This document shows, in pieces, positions 13,975 to 20,414 of a DNA stretch of 22,060 nucleotides. The DNA is from a virus. The position numbers were made by a program, and so were the translations under genes. Location of the stretch: IMG/VR virus record IMGVR_UViG_3300045257_000500, positions 1 to 22,060 of that record. The stretch is one strand, 5' to 3'. The notes under the pieces were generated by a model. It did no database searches. It was not told the origin of the DNA and saw only the letters and a program-made list of their open reading frames with translations. Each line of letters begins with the position of its first letter. The first letter of the stretch is position 1.

Positions 13975-15636
13975 CTATCCGAAGTCCGATCCGCTGTACG
14001 GGTCACGTCCGGCTCCAACGCCACCCGTCGCGGCCACACCCGCCGGGGGCGGGGTCAGCATCCGGGCGGGGTCCAGCGCCTGCGTCATCGCATCGACCTG
14101 GTCGTCATGCGAGCCGAACGGGAAGCTTGCGCACTCCGCCAGCAGCTCCTGCACCCAGCCGGGTGTGCGGGCCGTGTCGGGCCCGCTGCCGTCGTGGTTG
14201 CCGTGACCTGGCAGGTACACGTTCCCGGCCGCCAACTGCGGTTCGATCGCGCGGGCGCGCAACACCTTGTCGCGGTTCGGGTCGACCGGAAGCACACCAG
14301 GGATCTCGTGCTGCAAGGCGGCGATGACCTCGACGCCGTTCGCACGGTTCTCGACGAGCACCTGGTGGGCGCTGTGGGCGGGGTAGTGGCTCTGCACCCA
14401 CCGCGACAGGTTGCGGACTTCTTCGATCGTGTCCGCCAGCCCCCACCGGCCACGCACGGAGCGCAACAGGTAGCGGCGTGCAAGATGGATCCCCCACACC
14501 TGGCCGACGGTGTAGTCGGATGTCTGCTTGTCCTTCAACGCCGTGTCCCAGGACTGCAGCACCGAGGTGAAGACAGGCAGCTCGCCGTCGGGGTCGAAGT
14601 ATCTGAACCACCGCGTCTTGATCACGCCGCCCTCAGCCGGCGCAGGACGCTGCTGCAACTGGCCGGCGGCGGCGTATGGGCCGAGGTCGCGTCTCAGCTC
14701 CGCCACCTCGACCGGACCGAGCCGATCGGGCCACAGCAGCTCACCTGCTCTCGTGCGCGGATCCTCGGGCCACACGAACGGGTGCGACGGCTCGTACTCC
14801 ATCGGCAGGCACAGGTGCCACCAGCCAGCCTCGCCTTCGATCGCCTCCCCGGCCTTCGACAGCACATGGCCGGTGACGTCCTCCTCGTGGACGCGCTGCA
14901 TCACGAGCACGCGCACACCGGCCTTCGGCGTGTTCATTCGCGACGCGAGCGTGCGATCCCACCAGCGGCAGGCGGCCTCGCGACGAACGTCGGACTCGGC
15001 TTCCTTGATGTTGTGCGGGTCGTCGACCACGACGAAGTCGCCGCCCATGCCTGTTCCGCGCCCGTCAACCGAGGTGGCGAACCGGTAGCCGCGACGGGTG
15101 TTGCGAAACTTCGTCTTCTGGTTGTCGTCGTCTTCGAGCTGCCAGTCCTCGCCAAGGAGCCGAAGCAGGCCCTGGTAGCCGACGCGCTCCAGCAGCGTCG
15201 GGTTCTCGCCGAACTCCGAGCCGGGATGCTCGATGATCGACCGACAGTTCACCGAGTGCTCCGTCGCAAGATCCTGCGCGTACGAGGCGAACATCCACCG
15301 TGTCTCAGGTCTCGTCAGCCACACCCACGCCGGCCACATCACCGACACCGAAATTGACTTCATCGTGCGCGGCGGAATGTTGATGATCAACCGGCGGATG
15401 GAGCCTGCGGTCGCCGCTTCGAGGTGCTCGCAGATCGCGTCGATATGCCAGTTGTGGCTGTACGTCGTGCCGGGCTCGACGATCGGCCATGCCTGCCGGA
15501 TGAACTCGCGCAAGCTCGATCGGGATCTCAGCGCCGTCTCGTAGTCGGAATCTCGTGGCGGGTCGAACAGGTCCGCTGCGACGAGGAACGGATCAGGCCG
15601 TGCTGTCGGCGACCAGAGTGAGGTGCTTGCGGACAA
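13975..15636 (-). CDS. terL: Terminase large subunit
   Basis: 553 residues from TTG at 15636, selected because GGAGG lies nine bases upstream; a TTG at 15663 (562 residues) is the alternative and neither has an ATG rival. Numbering from 15636: Walker A-like N-I-P-P-R-T-M-K-S at 86-94, Walker B VVVDDP at 202-207, R-Q-like coupling strand VLVMQRVHEEDVTGH around 244-258, QLQQRP at 326-331; nuclease residues SWDTA at 362-366, VENRANG at 428-434 and HDDQVDA at 510-516. These are the ATPase and RNase-H-like nuclease sites that cut and pump DNA into the head. The gene begins inside the small subunit-like gene, consistent with coupling. Confidence 0.9.
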   Translation of the reverse strand: MSASTSLWSPTARPDPFLVAADLFDPPRDSDYETALRSRSSLREFIRQAWPIVEPGTTYSHNWHIDAICEHLEAATAGSIRRLIINIPPRTMKSISVSVMWPAWVWLTRPETRWMFASYAQDLATEHSVNCRSIIEHPGSEFGENPTLLERVGYQGLLRLLGEDWQLEDDDNQKTKFRNTRRGYRFATSVDGRGTGMGGDFVVVDDPHNIKEAESDVRREAACRWWDRTLASRMNTPKAGVRVLVMQRVHEEDVTGHVLSKAGEAIEGEAGWWHLCLPMEYEPSHPFVWPEDPRTRAGELLWPDRLGPVEVAELRRDLGPYAAAGQLQQRPAPAEGGVIKTRWFRYFDPDGELPVFTSVLQSWDTALKDKQTSDYTVGQVWGIHLARRYLLRSVRGRWGLADTIEEVRNLSRWVQSHYPAHSAHQVLVENRANGVEVIAALQHEIPGVLPVDPNRDKVLRARAIEPQLAAGNVYLPGHGNHDGSGPDTARTPGWVQELLAECASFPFGSHDDQVDAMTQALDPARMLTPPPAGVAATGGVGAGRDPYSGSDFG

Positions 15637-16147
15637 CAGCGGGTGCCTCCGGATGATCGGCAACGCCCAGGTCGGCCAGCACTCCGCGGATCACCTGCGC
15701 AAGTAGCTCGCCCTGCTGCTCCGCCAGCTTCACCTGGCGCTCTGCGAGTCCCGCTGCGATGGCTACCCGGCTGTAGCCGACGAGGCGATCCATTGCCTGC
15801 TGACGAGCCGTGATCCAGGTGTGGATTTGCGAACCGAACATCGTCGAGACCATCGCCGACTTCAGCTCAGCCACCTGGGCGCTCATATAGGTCAGCTCGC
15901 CCGACGTGATGCGAATGCACCGAAGCAGCGCCTCGTGAGGCTCCGCGTCCTCGGGCAGCCCCATGACCCGCGCCTCGCGCTTAGCCAACTCGACCACCCC
16001 GCGCACCTCAGCTTCCGGGGACGCGCCGCCGTGCTGGCGACAGCGGCCGACACCAACGTGGCTCGTGCCCCAGCCTGCGGTCTTCTCACAGGGCGTGCCC
16101 TTGCGCGTCTTCGCACCGCACAGCTCCATGGGGTGTCCGACCTCCAT
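15593..16147 (-). CDS. Terminase small subunit-like zinc protein
   Basis: 184 residues, ATG at 16147, seven bases after the upstream TAG; an in-frame ATG at 16129 with GGAGG eleven bases upstream is an alternative. N-terminal zinc knuckle MELCGAKTRKGTPCEKTAGW ending in CRQHGG (Cys10, Cys20, Cys36, His39), a form common in actinophage terminase-adjacent proteins. The rest is helical with RITSGELTYMSAQVAELKSA, ITARQQAMDRLVGYSRVAIA and AERQVKLAEQQGELLAQVIR, which suits an oligomeric DNA-recognition subunit. The overlap with terL supports the terS call; the zinc knuckle binding DNA is inference. Confidence 0.7.
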   Translation of the reverse strand: MEVGHPMELCGAKTRKGTPCEKTAGWGTSHVGVGRCRQHGGASPEAEVRGVVELAKREARVMGLPEDAEPHEALLRCIRITSGELTYMSAQVAELKSAMVSTMFGSQIHTWITARQQAMDRLVGYSRVAIAAGLAERQVKLAEQQGELLAQVIRGVLADLGVADHPEAPAVVRKHLTLVADSTA

Positions 16148-16154
16148 GGGGTCC

Positions 16155-17300
16155 CTACGCCCCCAGCGCCTTGACAGCGTCGGCGTACGCCTTCAGCGGC
16201 CCGGCGATGTCCGCCTTGACGGTCAGGCTCGGCCAGGTCATGACGCCGAAGTTCGACTCACGCTGGTTGTGGCCGGTGTTGCCGTCGGTCGCGTGGTAGA
16301 CGAAGAGCGCGCGAAGGTTCGGGCAGCCGGCGCGCATCGCGTCGATCGTCTGCGCCAGCAGCGGGCCGCAGTCTCTCCACGTGAGGTTCGTCGGGTGGCC
16401 GTAGTTGTCGGGCACGAGCGCGACGCCGTCGACCGTTGAGGCGATGCCGTACTCGGTCGCGTAGATCGCCGGGTCGGTGACGCCTTGCGCCTGCAGGTCC
16501 GTGACAGCTCTGTTGAGCCGTTCGACCTCGCGGCCCGCCGTGTACGGGTGCACGACCCAGCCGGCGGCGTAGCTGCCGAGGTCCGGGACCGCCTTGAACA
16601 TGTTCGCGACCCAGCCGGCGTTGCGCAGCGCGTCATCGGCCTGGACGAGCAGCTCGACGCCGGTCACCCCAGCCGTCTTGAGCGCGTCGCCGAACGCCTC
16701 GACCTGCTTCGCGTACGCGGCAGCGGTCGACGGAACCTGACTCGCGGTCACATAGCTCGTCTCGTTGCCGATCTCGAAGCGTCTGACCCCAAGCGGCTGG
16801 TAGCGCTTCACGAACGCGACGAACGTCGCCGGCGACGCCTGCCAGCCGGTGAAGCACGCATGCGGTGTCATCCCGGCCTGCCGCGCCTCGCTCACCATCT
16901 GCTGGACCGCGCTGTCAGCGGCCTCGTCGCTGATCCGTCCGAGCGTCGGACCAAACGCGGCCTTCGCCTTCGCGGCGAGACCGGGCCAGTTCGATGCGAG
17001 CACAACGCCGAGCTGGAACTCGGACGGCGCAGCTGTCGGAGCCGGCGGGACCGGCGGGACCGGAGCAGGCGGCTGAGGAGCAGGAGGAGCAGGAGGAGCA
17101 GGAGCCGGCGCGGGCTGCGACAACGGATGCGCCTCCAGCAGCCCGTCACGAATCCCGATCGCGTCTTGCGTCGAGAGCGTGTTGTGCACCAACTGCTCGC
17201 CCGTTGCTGTCGTCGTCACGATCTGCGACGTCGTCGCGTCATACCGGTTGTGCGTGCCCTGATAGAGGGCGGCGTTCTTCAACAGCCGAGTCGCAGACAT
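16155..17300 (-). CDS. Putative glycoside hydrolase (clan GH-A-like) with proline hinge
   Basis: 381 residues from ATG at 17300, SD GGAGG seven bases upstream; a longer open frame 5' covers the structured leader and is rejected. N-terminal 60 residues (MSATRLLKNAALYQGTHNRY and TLSTQDAIGIRDGLL) form an unassigned domain. A proline/alanine hinge (about residues 62-93) follows. The C-terminal part reads as a TIM-barrel: FEIGNETSY with N179-E180 as acid/base pair, VVHPY at 249-253, and YATEYGIAS with E283 as nucleophile. This N-E, H-P-Y, T-E-x-G arrangement is that of clan GH-A enzymes (for example GH39-like). First gene of the late operon. Could be a lytic or depolymerising enzyme; substrate unknown. 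Confidence 0.62.
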   Translation of the reverse strand: MSATRLLKNAALYQGTHNRYDATTSQIVTTTATGEQLVHNTLSTQDAIGIRDGLLEAHPLSQPAPAPAPPAPPAPQPPAPVPPVPPAPTAAPSEFQLGVVLASNWPGLAAKAKAAFGPTLGRISDEAADSAVQQMVSEARQAGMTPHACFTGWQASPATFVAFVKRYQPLGVRRFEIGNETSYVTASQVPSTAAAYAKQVEAFGDALKTAGVTGVELLVQADDALRNAGWVANMFKAVPDLGSYAAGWVVHPYTAGREVERLNRAVTDLQAQGVTDPAIYATEYGIASTVDGVALVPDNYGHPTNLTWRDCGPLLAQTIDAMRAGCPNLRALFVYHATDGNTGHNQRESNFGVMTWPSLTVKADIAGPLKAYADAVKALGA

Positions 17301-17331
17301 TGGCCGTCCTCCGGGATTGGTTGGAAGTGGT

Positions 17332-17398
17332 CTGCCCCTCGGACGGCTCTCGTGGCTGGCCGGTCGGAGCGAGAACGAGAGCGCGACCGAGGGGGCAG
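17332..17398. repeat. Large imperfect inverted repeat in the late-operon leader
   Basis: CTGCCCCTCGG (17332-17342) faces CCGAGGGGGCAG (17387-17398), eleven pairs with one extra G. Inside it GCTCTCGT (17346-17353) is perfectly complementary to ACGAGAGC (17375-17382), with two further C-G pairs between the two helices and a 21-base loop. It ends 32 bases before the ATG of the glycoside hydrolase gene. No run of T follows on either strand, so it does not look like an ordinary intrinsic terminator. It could form in the late mRNA leader or serve as a binding site in DNA. Confidence 0.5.
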
Positions 17399-17402
17399 TG
17401 GG

Positions 17403-17507
17403 AGCGGGCTCTACCACTCCGTGTCGGTCCAGTACCTCCAGAGATACCTGGACGAGTACACATTCCGGTACAACCACCGGAACTCGCGGACGCCGATGTT
17501 CGGTAGT
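17403..17507 (+). pseudogene. Remnant of IS1595/ISXO2-like transposase C-terminus
   Basis: Translating the plus strand in the frame with codons at positions divisible by three gives SGLYHSVSVQYLQRYLDEYT followed by FRYNHRNSRTPMF. Y-H-S-V-S-x-x-Y-L-x-R-Y-x-x-E-(Y/F)-x-F-R-Y-N-H-R is the end of the DDE domain of IS1595-family (ISXO2-like) transposases. Nothing of the catalytic N-terminal part is visible upstream; there the frame runs over the inverted repeat and then antisense to the hydrolase gene. Therefore a fragment of about 33 codons, left after insertion and deletion or brought in with the regulator genes. The family call is from memory of the motif. Confidence 0.6.
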
Positions 17508-17546
17508 GGGTCAGTTTGGTATCGACCCGTCGCGTGCTCTACGGCC

Positions 17547-17759
17547 GTGCGCGAGATCCGCGCACGGCGAGGCTGGTCGCAAGAGTTCCTTGGCTTCGCG
17601 GCCGGGTTGCACCGCAACTACATCGGGTCGGTAGAGCGCGGCGCGATCAACCCGACGCTGAAGACGCTGCTCGCGCTCGTCGCGGGGTTGCAGGTGCCGC
17701 TGTCGGAGCTGATCGGCGTCTACGAGCGGCAGCTGGCCGATGGGCCTCAAGGACGCTGA
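17547..17759 (+). CDS. XRE-family HTH regulator 1
   Basis: 70 residues from GTG at 17547; ATG at 17496 would fuse transposase-remnant codons to its start and is less likely. The protein MREIRARRGWSQEFLGFAAG, followed by LHRNYIGSVERGAINPTLKT and LLALVAGLQVPLSELIGVYE, is a complete XRE helix-turn-helix: W-S-Q-E-x-L-x-x-x-A-G-L-H-R-N-Y-I recognition part, E-R-G-x-x-N-P-T, and an L-x-V-P-L-S-E-L end. The few residues normally found before R-E-I-R appear lost, perhaps by the event that left the IS fragment. No clear SD. It is a DNA-binding repressor type, opposite in direction to the phage operons. Confidence 0.75.
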   Translation: MREIRARRGWSQEFLGFAAGLHRNYIGSVERGAINPTLKTLLALVAGLQVPLSELIGVYERQLADGPQGR

Positions 17760-18537
17760 CGGTCGCACGGCCGAGCTGGTCGCGCTCGGCGCCGCTGTGC
17801 GACGGCTGCGGGCGCGTCACGGCTGGGTGCCACAGAACGCGGTGTGCTTCGACGCCGGGCTCGGCGATGGCTACCTGAGCGACCTGGAGCTGGGCCGCAC
17901 GAACCCGGGGTTCCTGACGCTCGTGGCGATCACGAGGACACTGGGCTTCACGCTCGGCGATCTCGTCGCGGTCTACGAGCACAAGCTGGCCCGGGTGGGC
18001 CGAGCTCTAGGCCAGGGCGCTCCAGCGGAAGCTGCTGAGGCGGCAGTGGCCCACTACTTCGGCGGTACCCGCCATGCGGATCTCGCGGACCGCTGGGTCA
18101 CGTCGTGCCAAGACGCTCGGAGAAGGTCGCGCCGCCGCTCCACGGAGTGCCCGAGGGAGCTTCGGCACCCAAGGCTGGTCCAGCTCGGATCTGCGGACGC
18201 CAGCCTCCGCGCGCTCTTTGCGCTCGCGCCGAGCCTTGAGGCAGTCGCACGTGTACGGGTCGACGCATACATGCTGCGTCGGGAGCGGGATCGCGTTCGG
18301 AGGCGTCGGCCCGATCGTCTGCATGTTGAGGCGATGCTCCTGGCCGGCGAGTGGCGCTCTCACAAGGCCGTAGTCCTTGCCGGTCAGCTGCTGCATGTAC
18401 TCGGCGAGACCGAAGTGCAGCGAGCACTTGCAACCGGATGCGCACGCCGGAGCGTCAGCCGTCTGGTCCATGAGGGCCTCCGAGATACGGGGCCGGAGAG
18501 GTTCAGGAGACGCTCCGCGCAGCCTGACGATCCGTAG
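17740..18537 (+). CDS. XRE-family HTH regulator 2 (diverged tandem copy); 3' part doubtful
   Basis: Open frame of 265 codons from ATG at 17740, overlapping regulator 1 by 20 bases. Residues about 15-85 align with regulator 1: LGAAVRRLRARHGWVPQNAV, then CFDAGLGDGYLSDLELGRTN and LVAITRTLGFTLGDLVAVYE. It keeps the A-G-L, E-L-G-R-x-N-P and L-x-x-L-x-x-V-Y-E landmarks but has lost the W-S-Q-E-x-L helix consensus (W-V-P-Q-N-A-V), so DNA binding may be altered. Beyond residue about 100 the frame is antisense to a minus-strand gene with better protein character; the true end may be a read-through. Confidence refers to the HTH part. Confidence 0.5.
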   Translation: MGLKDADGRTAELVALGAAVRRLRARHGWVPQNAVCFDAGLGDGYLSDLELGRTNPGFLTLVAITRTLGFTLGDLVAVYEHKLARVGRALGQGAPAEAAEAAVAHYFGGTRHADLADRWVTSCQDARRRSRRRSTECPRELRHPRLVQLGSADASLRALFALAPSLEAVARVRVDAYMLRRERDRVRRRRPDRLHVEAMLLAGEWRSHKAVVLAGQLLHVLGETEVQRALATGCARRSVSRLVHEGLRDTGPERFRRRSAQPDDP

Positions 18538-18564
18538 ACTAGCGGGCCGTGTGGCGGAAGTCAC
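18007..18564 (-). CDS. Cys-rich unrecognised protein
   Basis: 185 residues from GTG at 18564, overlapping the stop of the upstream gene (GTGA) with GAGAGG as SD; ATG at residue 32 is an alternative start. The middle is convincing: CASGCKCSLHFGLAEYMQQL, then TIGPTPPNAIPLPTQHVCVD and PYTCDCLKARRERKERAEA. Two groups of Cys (C-x-x-x-C-x-C and C-x-x-x-x-x-C-x-C) could bind metal. The last 60 residues are arginine/serine-rich and may run past the native end. It lies convergent with regulator 2 and overlaps its open frame by about 530 bases, so one of the two frames is probably not expressed at full length. Confidence 0.5.
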   Translation of the reverse strand: MTSATRPASLRIVRLRGASPEPLRPRISEALMDQTADAPACASGCKCSLHFGLAEYMQQLTGKDYGLVRAPLAGQEHRLNMQTIGPTPPNAIPLPTQHVCVDPYTCDCLKARRERKERAEAGVRRSELDQPWVPKLPRALRGAAARPSPSVLARRDPAVREIRMAGTAEVVGHCRLSSFRWSALA

Positions 18565-19022
18565 GCCGCCTCTCTTCTGGCGTCGTCCTTGCCGTAGAGC
18601 TTGCGATATCTGTAGACCGCCGCACGGCTGACGCTGTGCTTGCGCGCGAGATCCTCGACGGGTTCGGCGCTGTTCGCGATCATCCGCTTGAACGCGAGCG
18701 TCCCCGGCTCAGGCGACGAAGGGGCCGGCGTGCGCTGCCACGCCTCAAGCGCTTCCTCAACGTCTCTCGCGAGCGCCCCGTACTCCGGCTCGGTCCAGCA
18801 GCCGTCAAGGCGCCGGCGGAAGTGAATGTGACTCTTCTGCGGGTACTCCACATTGAAGTCGTCACCGCCGATCACGCCTCCCGGCGGGACGAGCGGACCG
18901 TCGCCATCACCACCGCCCGGGTCGCCGCCGATCTTCGCGACGGTGCCGTGCGAGACGAGCTCCAGCCGCGCTATCAACGTCCGCGCCCGCTGTTCCTCGC
19001 TCGCGAATTCCCTGGTGATCAT
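18561..19022 (-). CDS. Unrecognised protein with C-terminal resolvase-like HTH
   Basis: 153 residues from ATG at 19022 (GGAGG only three bases upstream, so the start is uncertain; the same frame is open to 19286 and a GTG at about 19050 is possible). Parts: MITREFASEEQRARTLIARL, a glycine-rich turn, then FNVEYPQKSHIHFRRRLDGC and EYGALARDVEEALEAWQRTP, and a C-terminal HTH AEPVEDLARKHSVSRAAVYR followed by YRKLYGKDD. The S-R-A-A-V-Y-R-Y helix is the type found at the end of resolvases/invertases and in small phage DNA-binding proteins. No recombinase catalytic domain is present, so a regulator or DNA-structure protein is likelier. Confidence 0.58.
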   Translation of the reverse strand: MITREFASEEQRARTLIARLELVSHGTVAKIGGDPGGGDGDGPLVPPGGVIGGDDFNVEYPQKSHIHFRRRLDGCWTEPEYGALARDVEEALEAWQRTPAPSSPEPGTLAFKRMIANSAEPVEDLARKHSVSRAAVYRYRKLYGKDDARREAA

Positions 19023-19224
19023 GCGCCTCCATCCGGTCCCGTTGAGAAGATCGTCCACGGGGATCGCTTCGTGGCTGCCAGGTGCGCTGGGTCGACCACC
19101 ATCCGGTAGCAGGCACAGACCGGCAGAAGATCGACGTCGACCGTCGTCGCGCACCACGTGCTCCGGCCGACGCGTCTCACCGCTCCGTCTCCAGGCTGTG
19201 GACACCCGCACGATGCTGTGAGGC
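19023..19224. other. Possible divergent intergenic region
   Basis: About 200 bases between the start of the HTH gene (leftward) and the start of a small plus-strand gene (rightward), if both starts are right. It contains a perfect ten-base palindrome TCGACGTCGA at 19131-19140. I see no convincing -35/-10 pair. The HTH frame stays open through this region, so part of it could be coding. Confidence 0.25.
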
Positions 19225-19608
19225 ATGCAGACGTTCTTGATCGCCGACCCGGCCAGGCCGTGGTGCGTGCTGTTCACCGGCACCATCGAGCAGATCGCCG
19301 AAGCGCTCGCCGCCCAGCCGACACTGGCACCGGACGCGGTCTATGCGCACGACGGAGTCGGAAACGCCCGCGAGCTGACCGCACGCGAGCGGACCCGACT
19401 CGACCGGCTGCTCGAGCTCGTGGCCTGAGCATGTTGGATTCTGGATTTCCGGCTCCAGCTCTCCGGGCGCCCTCCGCGCCGCTTGCGCACGCAGACACTC
19501 GCCCGGCAGGCGATGCAGCCACGCCCGGCCACCGACGTGCACCAGGTCCTTCTTCTTCGCCGGCTCGCTACACCACGAGCAGTACGTGCCCGGCTCGCGC
19601 TCAACCAC
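19177..19608 (-). CDS. Zn-knuckle-like small protein; 3' half doubtful
   Basis: 143 residues from GTG at 19608, overlapping the upstream stop. The N-terminal 45 residues look real: MVEREPGTYCSWCSEPAKKK then DLVHVGGRAWLHRLPGECLR, with a C-x-x-C pair and a later Cys/His set as in short zinc ribbons of phage. After about residue 75 the sequence (for example DGAGEQHAPRPGRVGDQERL) reads like the reverse of a well-formed plus-strand gene at 19225-19428. The native protein may be shorter, or the two genes overlap convergently. Confidence 0.5.
   Translation of the reverse strand: MVEREPGTYCSWCSEPAKKKDLVHVGGRAWLHRLPGECLRAQAARRAPGELEPEIQNPTCSGHELEQPVESGPLACGQLAGVSDSVVRIDRVRCQCRLGGERFGDLLDGAGEQHAPRPGRVGDQERLHASQHRAGVHSLETER
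19225..19428 (+). CDS. Small plus-strand gene, function unknown
   Basis: 67 residues from ATG at 19225 with a TGAGG SD close upstream. Protein: MQTFLIADPARPWCVLFTGT, IEQIAEALAAQPTLAPDAVY, then ELTARERTRLDRLLELVA. Third codon positions are almost all G or C (my count is in the high eighties per cent), as in true genes here, and the sequence has normal alternation of strand and helix. No family recognised. It lies antisense to the doubtful half of the minus-strand gene at 19177-19608. Confidence 0.5.
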   Translation: MQTFLIADPARPWCVLFTGTIEQIAEALAAQPTLAPDAVYAHDGVGNARELTARERTRLDRLLELVA

Positions 19609-20236
19609 GATCCCCGCCCTCCTGCTCTACGGAGGCTGGGGCGCGTTCTGAGGAAGGGGAAGAAGCGAGCGCGCTGCGGGCGCGTTCGCCACCATCACGC
19701 ATGACCGGCCGAGACAGAAGCCCGTCGGTGAACTCGTCATCGCGACGGTAGCTCCGAGGATCGGCATAGAACGCGAGCGCCTGACGCAAGTTTTCGGCCG
19801 CAGCCGAGTACGCGGCGATGACGATCCCTGCAGCGCGCGCAGTGCCGCGAGGACGTCGCTCGAAACGCGTCTCTTCGAGGAACCCAGCTGCCATCTCTCG
19901 ACGAGCGCGGTCAGCCAGTCGATCTGCGAGAGGGAGCATCGCGGCCTCGGCTTCTTCGACGCGGGCCGTGAGGCGCTCGCACTGCTGAACCGCCCGCTCG
20001 GCCTGGTCGGCATTCTCGACCGCCTCGTGCTTCCAGGTCGCGACCTCCGCTCTGAGCGCATCCCGCTCGCCCCGCAGCTCGTCCACCAGGGAGGCGGGGA
20101 CGACCTCGATCGTCTCTCCGGGATCCAGGAAGTCCCCTGTCCGGCTAACGCTCATCGTTGTCGGGCTACCTCTCCAGGCGTTCCCGAACAGCGTCCACCG
20201 CCGCCCGTCCTCCTGGGGGATCCGAGGGTCAGGCAC
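19601..20236 (-). CDS. Coiled-coil protein, function unknown
   Basis: 211 residues from GTG at 20236 overlapping the upstream stop; ATG at codon 28 (MSVSRTGDFLDPGETIEVVP) is a possible alternative. From residue about 50: LVDELRGERDALRAEVATWK, then AERAVQQCERLTARVEEAEA, a heptad-rich coiled coil, followed by a helical part with AAENLRQALAFYADP and an acidic/serine end (ASSPSSERAPASVEQEGGD). Coiled-coil genes of this kind in phage early regions have no fixed function. Confident as a gene by coupling and length. Confidence 0.62.
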   Translation of the reverse strand: MPDPRIPQEDGRRWTLFGNAWRGSPTTMSVSRTGDFLDPGETIEVVPASLVDELRGERDALRAEVATWKHEAVENADQAERAVQQCERLTARVEEAEAAMLPLADRLADRARREMAAGFLEETRFERRPRGTARAAGIVIAAYSAAAENLRQALAFYADPRSYRRDDEFTDGLLSRPVMRDGGERARSALASSPSSERAPASVEQEGGDRG

Positions 20237-20414
20237 CGGGGCCTTCCAGCGCGAGCTTCGCGATCTGGACGCTGCGGCTCGCGTCCAACGACGACATCCT
20301 TCCGTCGAACAGCAGCACGATCGTTTGGAGCGCCATCCGGTAACGCTCGGTCAGCTCGTACGTTCTCCTTGTCGGTCCAGCCTTGCACTGCGGATTCGGC
20401 CTGGGCTCAGGCAT
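20229..20414 (-). CDS. Small unrecognised early protein
   Basis: 61 residues from ATG at 20414, with AAGGAGGG six bases upstream (a GTG directly before is too close to the SD). Begins MPEPRPNPQCKAGPTRRTYE and continues with LTERYRMALQTIVLLFDGRM and a short amphipathic end. Its SD lies at the end of the A-rich tract of the upstream gene, whose last codons it overlaps. No family recognised. Confidence 0.5.
   Translation of the reverse strand: MPEPRPNPQCKAGPTRRTYELTERYRMALQTIVLLFDGRMSSLDASRSVQIAKLALEGPGA

Noticed and set aside
13852-15357. Long plus-strand open frame opposite the large terminase, and similar ones opposite capsid and protease
   Set aside because: Their minus-strand counterparts have clear family motifs; the plus frames are valine/arginine/leucine-rich mirror readings caused by high GC at codon position three.
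16485-17759. One long plus-strand gene joining the hydrolase antisense region, the IS fragment and regulator 1
   Set aside because: Only the part after about 17403 has recognisable protein; the rest is antisense to the hydrolase gene.
19131-19140. Perfect palindrome TCGACGTCGA as an operator
   Set aside because: Ten-base palindromes made of GTCGAC/CGACG-type words are frequent by chance in such GC-rich DNA, and no second copy was seen.
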